NCBI GenBank assembly: GCA_016699445.1
Contig: CP064976.1
Coordinates: forward strand, 1,798,001 to 1,862,000
Origin: Deltaproteobacteria bacterium
GTDB lineage: Bacteria; UBA10199; JACPAL01; GCA-016699445
DNA length: 64,000 nt
Direction of reading: 5' to 3'
Position numbers and translations under genes: made by a program. How positions within the stretch are numbered: position 1 is the first letter of the stretch; every line of letters begins with the position of its first letter. Below the pieces are notes generated by a model, which worked only from the letters and a program-made list of their open reading frames with translations, did not search any database and had not been told where the DNA came from. Shown one piece after another: positions 37,094 through 45,595 of this stretch.

Positions 37094-38143
37094 ATGGAAA
37101 TGTGGGGAAGTGAAAATAGGTCATTTTTAAAATTTGAAAGAGGCTATTTTCAAGTTTCTGTCGTGTCCTACAGCAGAGCATCATGTCCACCTTCGGCCAC
37201 TTGCGTGCCCGTGCCAGTACCCCTGCCCAGCTCAGCAGCAACGCCATCATCCTCTCAACCCATTGTCTCATGCGTTGCCCCGGCAGTGGGTGTCGCCCCT
37301 CCAGCTACACCTCCACCACCACCTCCTCCCGTATCAGCTCCCCCTCGAGTTGAAGTAGCAGCAGCACGCAGGCCTCATGAAGCCCCACGCCATGTAGCTA
37401 GAGTGGCAAGGCTATCAGCCCCCCAACAGACTCTGATTGATCAAGTAAGAAATCGAGGTATTTTTGCTGCGTTTCGTGACATGCCAACCCCTGTCTGGAC
37501 TCTCGGTGAACCTGTCGTGTCACCACCACCTCCTCCCGAAGCAGTTCCCTCACCTGTTGCAGTAGCAACGCCAGCACCGCCTGCTGTCGCACAAGATTTC
37601 CAATTGTCCCAGAGTGGCCTGCAAGTGCCAGGTAGGTCAGCCCCAAGATTATCCAGTGATAGTTTGTCGTTAGAAGGTGCTGAATCACCGCGTCAAAATG
37701 TCTCAGAAAGTGTTGTTTTAAACAGACCTTCTCTTCTTAATGAAACAGCTACTTCTCCGTTATTGCCAGATACCGTACCTGAAGGACCTTCAGCCCCTGC
37801 AAGAACAGAAGTGGCTTCAATTCCTGCTGTTCCTGAGGAAACGTCCCCTTCTGCAGCACCTGAAAATCAAAGTGAGAGCAATGGGGTGGCGGATGTTTTT
37901 GGAGCTTTGTTTGGAGGTATTGCGAGTGCAGTTACAGGAATCGCAACCACAGTGACCGCAGTTTACCTAGCCAATTTAAGAAATCAGGGCGTGTCGGATC
38001 AAATTTTGGGTTTGTTGAGTGGAAATACCTCAACTCAGAACCAAACATCGACAAACCCAGCATTAACAGTAGCCGCAATGAATCGTGAGTTGGGGGGCGC
38101 GACGTCTGCGACGCCCCCAAGAAGGACGACAGAGAGAGCTTAA
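37094..38143 (+). CDS. Candidate T3SS substrate, Pro/Ala-rich, with N-terminal WG-E motif
   Basis: A 349-residue protein from the ATG at 37094 (Shine-Dalgarno AGGAGAG). It has no signal peptide. The start MEMWGSENRSFLKFERG resembles the starts of the proteins at 38156 and 40958 (LWGFEKQ). The middle is strongly Pro/Ala/Val-rich and disordered (PPPPPPPVSAPP); near residues 265-300 a Gly/Ala-rich hydrophobic stretch (VFGALFGGIASAVTGIATTV) could insert into membranes. The next gene follows after 12 bp. A secreted effector or translocator is inferred from the promoter, the location and the composition; no known family was recognised. Confidence 0.6.
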   Translation: MEMWGSENRSFLKFERGYFQVSVVSYSRASCPPSATCVPVPVPLPSSAATPSSSQPIVSCVAPAVGVAPPATPPPPPPPVSAPPRVEVAAARRPHEAPRHVARVARLSAPQQTLIDQVRNRGIFAAFRDMPTPVWTLGEPVVSPPPPPEAVPSPVAVATPAPPAVAQDFQLSQSGLQVPGRSAPRLSSDSLSLEGAESPRQNVSESVVLNRPSLLNETATSPLLPDTVPEGPSAPARTEVASIPAVPEETSPSAAPENQSESNGVADVFGALFGGIASAVTGIATTVTAVYLANLRNQGVSDQILGLLSGNTSTQNQTSTNPALTVAAMNRELGGATSATPPRRTTERA

Positions 38144-38155
38144 AAAGGAGACTTT

Positions 38156-39394
38156 ATGCAGTTATGGGGATTTGAAAAACAATTGATGTCATCTAAAATG
38201 ATAGGTTCTCGATTTGGGTTTTTGGTAGGTGGCCCAGGGGCTGTGGCTCCTCCTGTAAGGGCTGTAGCATCACCTTCAGATTCTGGCGGGAGTGGTATTT
38301 CTCAAGCTGACTTAGATTTTTTACGCGCCACTTTTCCAACTTTAAATTTCCCCGATAATATAAGCAACGCAGCGGCTTTAACCACTGCAGCTCAAAGTGC
38401 CAGAGCGAATTTGACCGGTCTTCGTTCCGAGGTTAAGACAAGGGCTCAAAATTTATTGAATCGTATTCTTGGAGAAACAACCCCTTCAGTAGATGTTCCA
38501 CCGTTGGCCACTACGGTCTCGACTCCTAATACAATCCCTACCACACAAGCTTATGATAATTACCAGCGTGCATTGACGACCGCTCAGGGTGAGTTAAGAG
38601 CCAGTCGCCACAATGATTATGCACTACTCACAAGAGCCTATGAGGCTACTGGTAGAACAGCACCTGTGATCTCTGACTTGAGTGATTCTGATGCTTATGG
38701 TGGCGCTATCGTAGGGATGACTCAAGATTTGGGCTCTAACATCACTCCTGAGCAACGAGGACAGTTGGAACGATTACAAACGAGTTTAGGGCGTAACGAG
38801 CTTCGTCGAGAGAGGCTGGCAACTGTCGTCTATAATGCAACGCATGGAGTACAGCCAAATGCGTCAGACAATCTTTTGGAAGAAAAAACGCGTGATTTAA
38901 ACGGCACTCATGTTGAAAGTGATACTTCTCGCTCAGCAGCTGAATCAGGCGATGTTCCCGCCCCTCCACGTGCGGAAGGAGCCGACGCAGCCAGCCAAGC
39001 GAATAATGCAAACAACCGCCCCAATGGCGCTGCTCAAGTGATTGGTTCTATTATGGGCCCTGTGGCCAGTGTTGCAGGAGCTATTGGCCAAATTGCTATT
39101 TTAGCTGGTGCCTCAGCAGCTCAAGCGGCTCAACGAGCCAATCAAGCGGCTCAGCAATCAGTAGCGATGGTCGCCGCAGGTTATGCCCAAGCTTCCGTTC
39201 AGGCCAATCAGATGGGGCAGGCGATGATGTTAGAGCTTCAAAGAATGGGTCAGCAAAATATGGCAAATCAAATGGCTTTTGTTGTGGCTATGAGACCTCA
39301 ACACCCTCGTGTCAGTCTGGGTGCCATGACTGAGGAAATTTTGCCAAACTCCCCCACGAGACCTTCGTCTTTGAGTGAGTCCAGCCGAGTTTAA
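38156..39394 (+). CDS. Candidate T3SS substrate with LWGFEKQ start and C-terminal hydrophobic region
   Basis: A 412-residue protein that opens with MQLWGFEKQLMSSKM, nearly the same as the start of the protein at 40958. No signal peptide is present. The centre is helical and polar. Near residues 295-330 an Ala/Gly-rich hydrophobic part (IMGPVASVAGAIGQIAILAG) is followed by an Ala/Gln-rich helix, a layout like pore-forming translocators. It is preceded by AAGGAG and lies 12 bp after the previous gene, so both probably use the promoter at 37043. A terminator follows. The role is inferred. Confidence 0.6.
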   Translation: MQLWGFEKQLMSSKMIGSRFGFLVGGPGAVAPPVRAVASPSDSGGSGISQADLDFLRATFPTLNFPDNISNAAALTTAAQSARANLTGLRSEVKTRAQNLLNRILGETTPSVDVPPLATTVSTPNTIPTTQAYDNYQRALTTAQGELRASRHNDYALLTRAYEATGRTAPVISDLSDSDAYGGAIVGMTQDLGSNITPEQRGQLERLQTSLGRNELRRERLATVVYNATHGVQPNASDNLLEEKTRDLNGTHVESDTSRSAAESGDVPAPPRAEGADAASQANNANNRPNGAAQVIGSIMGPVASVAGAIGQIAILAGASAAQAAQRANQAAQQSVAMVAAGYAQASVQANQMGQAMMLELQRMGQQNMANQMAFVVAMRPQHPRVSLGAMTEEILPNSPTRPSSLSESSRV

Positions 39395-39424
39395 GCTCCC
39401 ACCTATCATGATGTGAAATGATTG

Positions 39425-39447
39425 ACCTCCCTGGAAGGGTGGTTTTT
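39425..39447 (+). terminator. Rho-independent terminator after the first substrate operon
   Basis: ACCTCCCT and AGGGTGGT pair over 7 of 8 positions around a 3-base loop, followed by a run of five T. It lies 30 bp after the stop of the gene at 38156-39394 and before the DUF4143 gene. Confidence 0.72.
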
Positions 39448-39491
39448 GTCATTATTGTTTTCAATGAGTATAATATGGATTTTCTTTACAC

Positions 39492-39522
39492 TGATTCATA
39501 AAAACATTACATTCCTGAATCA
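39492..39522. promoter_or_regulatory. Inverted repeat TGATTCA...TGAATCA at a DUF4143 start codon
   Basis: A perfect 7-bp inverted repeat with a 17-bp spacer; the right arm ends on the A of the ATG. The arms differ from those before the two other DUF4143 genes but the geometry is alike. Confidence 0.35.
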
Positions 39523-40687
39523 TGATATGTAGAGAGTGTAAATTGCCAGAATATAAGTCCTTTTTTCTGTTTGGTCCACGTCAAGTGGGGAAAAGTAGTC
39601 TGATTCAGGGCTTATGGACAGACCGTGTTTGGAATGTGGATCTTCTAAAAAATGATCAGTTTCTCAAATATTCAAAAGAACCTTCTCTTTTTAGAAAAGA
39701 AGCTCAGCAAAAAATTAAAGAAGGAATCAAAACAATTGTTATCGATGAAGTTCAAAAGCTCCCGGCACTTTTGGATGAAGTCCACTCACTTATTGAATCC
39801 TCCAACACTCAGTTTATTTTAACCGGCTCCAGTGCCAGAAAGTTAAAAAGGGGAGGGGCCAATCTTCTCGCGGGACGAGCTGTCCAAAGATACCTGTTTC
39901 CATTTACTTTCAACGAGCTCAGAGAACATTTTGATCTGAATCATGTCCTGCGCTTGGGTTCTTTGCCAGCCATTCATGAGCTTACGGATACGGAGAGTAT
40001 GGATGTTTTGAAAACGTATACGGAAACCTATTTGAAGGAAGAAATATTGTCAGATGGAGTGGCTAGAAATATCGGAAGTTTCTCGCGATTTTTGGACATT
40101 GCTGCCGCTCAATGTGGTGAGATCGTCAACTACACCAATATAGGGCGTGAAGCTCATGTGAATGCGAGGAGTGTTCAATCTTATTATCAAATTTTGGAAG
40201 ATACGCTGCTTGGATATTTTTGCATCCTTGGATGAAAAGTGTGCGTAAGAGACTGACGGTACATCCCAAGTTTTATTTTTTTGATACGGGTGTTACCAAT
40301 GCGATTAATCATCGTTTGAGTGCTCAACTCGACTCTGTCATTAAGGGTCGTTTGTTTGAACAATGGCTCATCCTAGAAACCCATCGAATGATTTCTTATA
40401 AAAATAGTGAAGCTAGGATGTTTTATTGGCGAACAAACAATGATGTTGAAGTGGATCTTTTGATCGAAAAACATGGAAAAATACGTGGAGCTTTTGAGTT
40501 TAAATCATCTCACAATATTAGTGGTAGAGACGCTGCGGGATTAAGGTCTTTTTCAGGAGAGAGAGAAAACAAGGCTGTCCCACTGTATATTGTGGGGGAT
40601 ATTGAAGACTCTTACTCAATGGATAGCGTGAATGTGATTTCCTGGAAGCTTTATCTGGAAAATGTATTGCCTGAGATCCTCAAATGA
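39522..40687 (+). CDS. AAA ATPase with DUF4143 domain (copy 2 of 3), frameshifted
   Basis: A DUF4143-family ATPase with Walker A FGPRQVGKSSL (about residues 17-27), Walker B-like TIVIDEVQKLPAL and ILTGSSARKL; the C-terminal half holds FYFFDTGVTNAINHRL and the nuclease-like end GAFEFKSSHNISGRD. A one-base deletion in the T run at 40217-40221 splits it; restored length is 388 residues. It lies alone between two substrate operons, with its own upstream inverted repeat, so it probably entered the cluster separately. It is more like typical proteobacterial family members than like copy 1 or 3. Confidence 0.85.
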
Positions 40688-40853
40688 GGAGCCATCAAGC
40701 AGCTTGACGATCTTAAAAACTCCCACCCCCACGGCCTCCAAACCCCAATTTTGATAATCATATTAAAGTGATAAGTCGTTACAGCCCGCGTCATTTTCTA
40801 TAAAATTAAATCATTTCAATAGGTTAAATATTTTAGTGGGATTTAGTACAGAA

Positions 40854-40869
40854 TGGCCCCAGTTTTGCT
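40854..40869 (+). promoter_or_regulatory. Sigma-54 promoter before the second substrate operon
   Basis: TGGCCCCAGTTTTGCT has GG at 40855-40856 and GC at 40867-40868, exactly 10 bp apart. A start near 40880 leaves a leader of about 78 bases before the AAGGAG and ATG at 40958. The rest of the 270-bp gap from 40688 holds no gene. Confidence 0.75.
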
Positions 40870-40957
40870 CTTACTCTCAAGAGGACAAAAGTCCTTTGGA
40901 TCGAGATATTTTCTCGGTACAATCTAAAGGTTAGACGTTTAAGGTAAGGAGCTTTTT

Positions 40958-42346
40958 ATGATGAATTTATGGGGTTTTGAAAAACAGGCAACACTGTCAA
41001 AAATGGCGGATGGACGGGTTGGGTTGAGGCAGACGGCGACACCTACTCAAAGTGTAAATGCCACTGTAAATGTTTTTAAGCGTGCGACGGGTGGCGCCGC
41101 CACTCCTGTTACAGTGCCTGTTACCTTACATAGATATGATAGTGGAACAGGCGATTTACAGAATGCAGCTTTGGATTCCCAAGATATTGCGGCTGTGATT
41201 GATCAGTTGAGAGTTAATGGTCAAATACATCCAAATGAATTTGTAGAAATTCAAATACATCAAGTTGATGATGATCAGCCCGCTGGACCTCATATAGATA
41301 GGCAAATTGCAACAAATCGTATTAGAGTTACTCCAGAAATGTTGAGAGCTTCGGAACAAAGAGCCACAAGCAATACTGCGTCTTCAGGCAGTCCAACACC
41401 ACCCCCTCCTCCAAACGTAACTCCTCCTCCAGCTGCTGGGGGACAACCAGCTCCTGCAAATGCTCCTGATCCAGAGATTGCCAGGCAAAATAATCAAGCG
41501 CGATTGGATAGGGAAGCTAGATTAGAGAGAGAAGCTCGTGAAGATACTTTGAGCAGACGCCAACAAGAACATGAAGAGACTATGGCAGCCCGTCAACTAG
41601 CTGCCCAGCAACAACAACTCCCCAGTGCCGGGGCTCAATTTGCTAGCGCTACTTTAAATCCCATTGCCGGAGCTTTTGGTGGTCTTGCCAATGCGGCAGC
41701 GATTGCCAGTTTAGGAATGAATAACAACGTCTCCGCTATCTCGACACCTTTTGGAAGTTCTTATCAAGCTTCAGGTTTGGGTGCTGTGGGTGGAGGGTAT
41801 GGTTTGGGTAATCCACTTTTGGCTTCATTAGGTGGTGTTGGAAATTATGGCGGTACAGCCCTGAGTAATTTTGGTGGTGGAATGGATATTCTCGGACTGG
41901 GAAATACTTTTTATGGTCAGGCTATGGACGAGAGAAGTCGGGCTCGTCAGCTTGATGCGGAAATCAATCGTCTTAAAATGATGATCATGTCGGGCAATAT
42001 GGATGCGATCTTACAAGCTGTGACCTTGCTCACATTGCGCAGTAAATCCACTCTTCGAAATGCTGCTGCGACAATGATTACGTCTATGCAAAATAGTAAT
42101 CGACAAATGGAAGTGCAAAACAACCGTCTCGAAGGTCTCTCGGGCAATAACACAAGAAGCAGTCAGGCTAATCAAAGTGAAATGATGAGCATCAATAATC
42201 AAATTCAAGGAATCAACATGGATCGCCAAACGGCGATGAATGCTGTGCGTGACATGATGTCGGCGCTTGAAGAGCAGACATCGACGGAACAGGGTATTCG
42301 AAGAGGCTTTGAACAATTACGACAAATCAGCAGCTGGAGAGCTTAA
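40958..42346 (+). CDS. Candidate T3SS substrate/translocator with LWGFEKQ start
   Basis: A 462-residue protein opening with MMNLWGFEKQATLSKM, matching the protein at 38156. Residues about 130-165 are Pro-rich (PTPPPPPNVTPPPAAGGQP); about 170-215 is a charged helix; about 220-320 is Gly/Ala/Asn-rich with hydrophobic parts. The last 125 residues form a helical domain (INRLKMMIMSGNMDAILQAV onward) that aligns with the end of the next gene's product. It has no signal peptide. It starts the second substrate operon behind a sigma-54 promoter. Function as a secreted translocator or effector is inferred. Confidence 0.62.
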   Translation: MMNLWGFEKQATLSKMADGRVGLRQTATPTQSVNATVNVFKRATGGAATPVTVPVTLHRYDSGTGDLQNAALDSQDIAAVIDQLRVNGQIHPNEFVEIQIHQVDDDQPAGPHIDRQIATNRIRVTPEMLRASEQRATSNTASSGSPTPPPPPNVTPPPAAGGQPAPANAPDPEIARQNNQARLDREARLEREAREDTLSRRQQEHEETMAARQLAAQQQQLPSAGAQFASATLNPIAGAFGGLANAAAIASLGMNNNVSAISTPFGSSYQASGLGAVGGGYGLGNPLLASLGGVGNYGGTALSNFGGGMDILGLGNTFYGQAMDERSRARQLDAEINRLKMMIMSGNMDAILQAVTLLTLRSKSTLRNAAATMITSMQNSNRQMEVQNNRLEGLSGNNTRSSQANQSEMMSINNQIQGINMDRQTAMNAVRDMMSALEEQTSTEQGIRRGFEQLRQISSWRA

Positions 42347-42367
42347 ATAGAAACCTATCCATAAAAC

Positions 42368-42408
42368 CCTCCACCATTTCGGGGGAGGGAGATCAGCCAA
42401 AGGCTGAT
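42368..42408. repeat. Palindromic repeat between two substrate genes
   Basis: Two stems: CCCTCC (42368-42373) with GGAGGG (42384-42389), and a perfect 7-bp hairpin ATCAGCC-AAA-GGCTGAT (42392-42408). The flanks are rich in C then G. It resembles the G/C-rich palindromic repeat between sctR and sctS in style, not in exact sequence. Confidence 0.65.
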
Positions 42409-42427
42409 GGGTGGGGGAGAAAAAAAT

Positions 42428-44008
42428 ATGGGAACCAACATTAATGCCATTAATAACGGAATGATCAGTGGCAATCAGCCGATTGAAACTCGTAATACCT
42501 TGGCCAAACGCGCTCAGGAAGCTGCCGCCCGAGAAGATCAGCAGAAGGATTCTGTCGATGTCTCCAAAGGACCTGTCAAATATGCACCTCCTGCAGAGCC
42601 AGCTCCTTTTAAAGAAGAATCCGATTCTTTTAGCCGCATGAAGAAGGCTGCTGAAAATTTGCAAGATAAGCTGAAAAATCAAGGCGTCGATCAAACTCAA
42701 CTCAATCAGAATAGCTTGGAAGTTATTACCAAAAAGCAACTCGATGAAGTGATGAGCAAGATGAATCAGGCTCAACAAGAAGGTAAACAGCAAGAGATTA
42801 AAGATCTGGAAAGAAATTATGCCGAACTCAAATCTGCTTTGAGTGATTATCAAACATCATTTGAAACGCTCAATACCGAAGCCGCTTCCAAGTCTCAAAA
42901 TACCATTAAATCTTCAGTCGCACTCGTCGATACCGCTGCTGAAGAACAAGCTCTATTAAAAGAGTTTCATGAAACCACAGGAGTCGAAATCAAAAGTGGT
43001 TATGATATTGAGGCTGTCCGTGGAGAGGCTTTTCAAAAGTTTAAGAGTCAATCTCTGGAGCTTACACAAAAGAAAAATGCTATCGAAAATGAAATTAAAG
43101 AATTAAAAAAGCCTTCGGAAACTATCGATAAAACCAAAGCGGCAAGTTTTATCAAAACCAAAGAAACAGAACTGTCTCAAATTAAAACTCAACTTCAGGA
43201 TGTTCAGAATCGTGCTGTCAGATTTGATGCGATTGCTGACAAGATTGTCTTTCTCAAAGCAAAACAAGATTTGATGACAACCGATCGTGATGAAAGACTT
43301 ACAGCTGCCTCTGAAAAAGCAACGGCTTTAAAAACATCTTCTGTTGAAAAAACAAGCTCTAGTCGTTCGCCATCTTCAAAATCCACTTCAGGTGGGCAGA
43401 CGTTAAATGTGGCTTCAGCCAGCGGCGGTCGTCGCGGTGGTGATCGTTTGGAGCAAGTGGATTTGCGTGTTCAGGATACCGGTGAACGTGAAGAGTCTCT
43501 TGAAACACAAGATGACTCTGTTGAGTTGTCAGCACCCACTCAGGAAAATATTGCCACCATGTTAGGAGCTCAAAGTACTTTTTTGGCTGTGCAATCTACA
43601 ACAACAACATTAAATCAACAAAGTCGTAAAACAGATAATGAAATTAAAAAATTAATCCGAGCGATTCAGTCAGGAAATTATGAGGCTCTTTCGACAGCGA
43701 TGATCATGATTGATAAACGAGCGACTCAGTCGATTCTGAATATGGGGCTTCAGACTATTAAAGCGATGGATTATTACGATAAGCAGACGGCCCAGCTGTC
43801 GAAATCGGTGGGGACCATTACAGGAAACGACACGGGAAGTAGCGCTAGACTTCAGCAAGCGAACATCCGGATGAGCCAATACAGCAGCGGTCGCGCCAGC
43901 ATCACTAGCTTCTTGCGTGATACAATGACAGCCAAAGAAGAAATTACAAGTGCGACCAGAGCGTTTCAACAGAAGAGAGATCAAATTTCGTCTATTGCGT
44001 CGAGATAA
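42428..44008 (+). CDS. Candidate T3SS translocator with long coiled coil
   Basis: A 526-residue protein from the ATG at 42428 behind GGGGGAG (an in-frame ATG at 42407 lies inside a hairpin). It has no signal peptide. Residues about 75-300 are predicted from composition to be coiled coil (DKLKNQGVDQTQLNQNSLEV, QKKNAIENEIKELKKPSETI), then a Ser/Gly-rich linker, then a C-terminal helical domain (about 400-526, IKKLIRAIQSGNYEALSTAM) shared with the preceding protein. Long coiled coils near TPR chaperones are typical of translocators and tip or regulator proteins. The following gene encodes its likely chaperone. Confidence 0.62.
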   Translation: MGTNINAINNGMISGNQPIETRNTLAKRAQEAAAREDQQKDSVDVSKGPVKYAPPAEPAPFKEESDSFSRMKKAAENLQDKLKNQGVDQTQLNQNSLEVITKKQLDEVMSKMNQAQQEGKQQEIKDLERNYAELKSALSDYQTSFETLNTEAASKSQNTIKSSVALVDTAAEEQALLKEFHETTGVEIKSGYDIEAVRGEAFQKFKSQSLELTQKKNAIENEIKELKKPSETIDKTKAASFIKTKETELSQIKTQLQDVQNRAVRFDAIADKIVFLKAKQDLMTTDRDERLTAASEKATALKTSSVEKTSSSRSPSSKSTSGGQTLNVASASGGRRGGDRLEQVDLRVQDTGEREESLETQDDSVELSAPTQENIATMLGAQSTFLAVQSTTTTLNQQSRKTDNEIKKLIRAIQSGNYEALSTAMIMIDKRATQSILNMGLQTIKAMDYYDKQTAQLSKSVGTITGNDTGSSARLQQANIRMSQYSSGRASITSFLRDTMTAKEEITSATRAFQQKRDQISSIASR

Positions 44009-44056
44009 AGACTTTTCACAGCTTAAAAAGCTGTGTTACACTTGGAGGAATTAAAG

Positions 44057-44689
44057 GTGGGACTTGTGGTCGAAAAAACAGAAAATAAACCCTCACGCGT
44101 AGGAATAAAACCAGTCCAAGCAGACCCTGCGGCTGAAAAGGATCAGATTATGGAATTAGTCTCTAAACAGCTTGAAGAAGCCTTAAAAGGAGTGCCGAAA
44201 GAGAAGTTGGATGCGGCAAAGAAAGAAGCTGAAAAAATTCTCGAAGGGGATTTGTCCTGGGCGGATATGAGTCAGTACACGCCTGAAAAACTTTATGAGA
44301 TAGCTGAGACAGGATATGAACGTTTCAAGATTGGTCAGTATGATTCTGCCGAAAAAATTTTTCGTGGGCTCACTGTTTTGGATGTGAATAATTATTATTA
44401 TCATCAAATGCTTGGAGCAGTGTTTCAACGAAAAGAAAAATGGCCTGAAGCTTTGGTGGAATACTCGATCGCCATTGATATCAATCCCAAAGATCTGGTG
44501 TCTTTGACCAATCGAGGGGAAGTCTATTTGAAAATAGGTGTGTTGGATTTGGCCAATCAGGATCTGGAAAAAGCCATTGCTCTGGATACTAAAAATGAAG
44601 ACCGTTGGGCCAATCGTGCACGCATGTTGAAGGAACAAATTAAAATCGCTCGTGAAAGACATGTCAAAAATCCAGGAGTGAAGAAATAA
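44057..44689 (+). CDS. SycD/LcrH-like TPR chaperone (first of two)
   Basis: A 210-residue protein starting at GTG 44057, 8 bp after GGAGG. After a charged N-terminal 60 residues it has the class II T3SS chaperone plan: three TPR units at about 85-190 (LYEIAETGYERFKIGQYDSA, MLGAVFQRKEKWPEALVEYS, LTNRGEVYLKIGVLDLANQD). Class II chaperones bind translocators in the cytoplasm. It is flanked by two candidate substrates, ends on the base before the next start, and has a close paralogue at 45596. TPR class is clear; partners are inferred. Confidence 0.82.
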   Translation: MGLVVEKTENKPSRVGIKPVQADPAAEKDQIMELVSKQLEEALKGVPKEKLDAAKKEAEKILEGDLSWADMSQYTPEKLYEIAETGYERFKIGQYDSAEKIFRGLTVLDVNNYYYHQMLGAVFQRKEKWPEALVEYSIAIDINPKDLVSLTNRGEVYLKIGVLDLANQDLEKAIALDTKNEDRWANRARMLKEQIKIARERHVKNPGVKK

Positions 44690-45556
44690 ATGGGTATTCA
44701 AGTCCAAGATAGTCGTATTCAGACCAAGCAACCCTACATAGGGGATGCTAAAGAACAGATCGTCACCAATCTGGATCAATTGAAAATTCCGGACAATGTC
44801 GCTCTCCAACCTCAAAACGTCATTCCATTTTTGGCCAGTCAGTCTTCCCGTCTGAATGAAATTGTCGCACGTCCTGATTTTCGTTCGATGCAGGGGGATA
44901 TTCCGGAATTTCATGATGGTATGATCAATACTGTCAGTAATGTGACTCGTGATGAAATGGCTGCGATTCAGTCGGTGTCGCAGCATATTCAATCCCAACT
45001 CAATCTGGAATCTCAGGATTTTAATCCCGATTCTTTATTAAATGAAATTGATCGTTTGTCAGGGAATCAAACGTTTCCAGATGTGAATCAAGGTGGACAA
45101 GGAAGTGCTGGAAGTGTTGATGGTCCGAATGTACTCGATCAAATGTTTGCTCAACAATATCGTGAATCTGCTGAAGAACGTCGTCGATGGCATGAGGCCT
45201 TGGCTTTGGCCAAAGGTAATCCTGCTTCCGTGAACGTGATTATGGGGTTAAGAAACGCAGGACATCTTCAAAGACAAATAGGAAAGATTGTTGAAGTCTA
45301 CGCTCAACACTCAGCGGATCTTGATAAGATTCATCAAGAACTTACGCGAAATGCAAATTCGAGCACACCTCCTAATCAAGCTGAGATTTTAAGTGCCAGT
45401 AGTGATTTGAATAAAGCCAGTAGTGACATGAGTCTTATTTCTCAAATGCTCCAGAAGAGTTTGTCGGATATGGAGAGGATTACTGCCGATACCAAAAAAA
45501 CAGACGATACAATTGTTCGAACAGCCGGCACTCTCATTCAAAACTTCAAACAATAA
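44690..45556 (+). CDS. Candidate T3SS translocator or tip/regulator protein
   Basis: A 288-residue cytoplasmic-type protein without signal peptide, mostly helical. The C-terminal 150 residues (MFAQQYRESAEERRRWHEAL, ALAKGNPASVNVIMGLRNAG, then a long helix with many Ser and Asp) look like a shorter relative of the C-terminal domain of the two larger substrates upstream (LxxxxxSGNxxA). It is sandwiched between two SycD-like chaperones. Exported translocator is the likely class; a gatekeeper is an alternative. Confidence 0.6.
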   Translation: MGIQVQDSRIQTKQPYIGDAKEQIVTNLDQLKIPDNVALQPQNVIPFLASQSSRLNEIVARPDFRSMQGDIPEFHDGMINTVSNVTRDEMAAIQSVSQHIQSQLNLESQDFNPDSLLNEIDRLSGNQTFPDVNQGGQGSAGSVDGPNVLDQMFAQQYRESAEERRRWHEALALAKGNPASVNVIMGLRNAGHLQRQIGKIVEVYAQHSADLDKIHQELTRNANSSTPPNQAEILSASSDLNKASSDMSLISQMLQKSLSDMERITADTKKTDDTIVRTAGTLIQNFKQ

Positions 45557-45595
45557 CTTTGAAAATATTACCTAGAGTCAGTACATTCCTTTGTT

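Noticed and set aside
42407..42427. ATG at 42407 as start of the coiled-coil substrate
   Set aside because: It overlaps a hairpin and lacks a Shine-Dalgarno; the ATG at 42428 has GGGGGAG at good distance.
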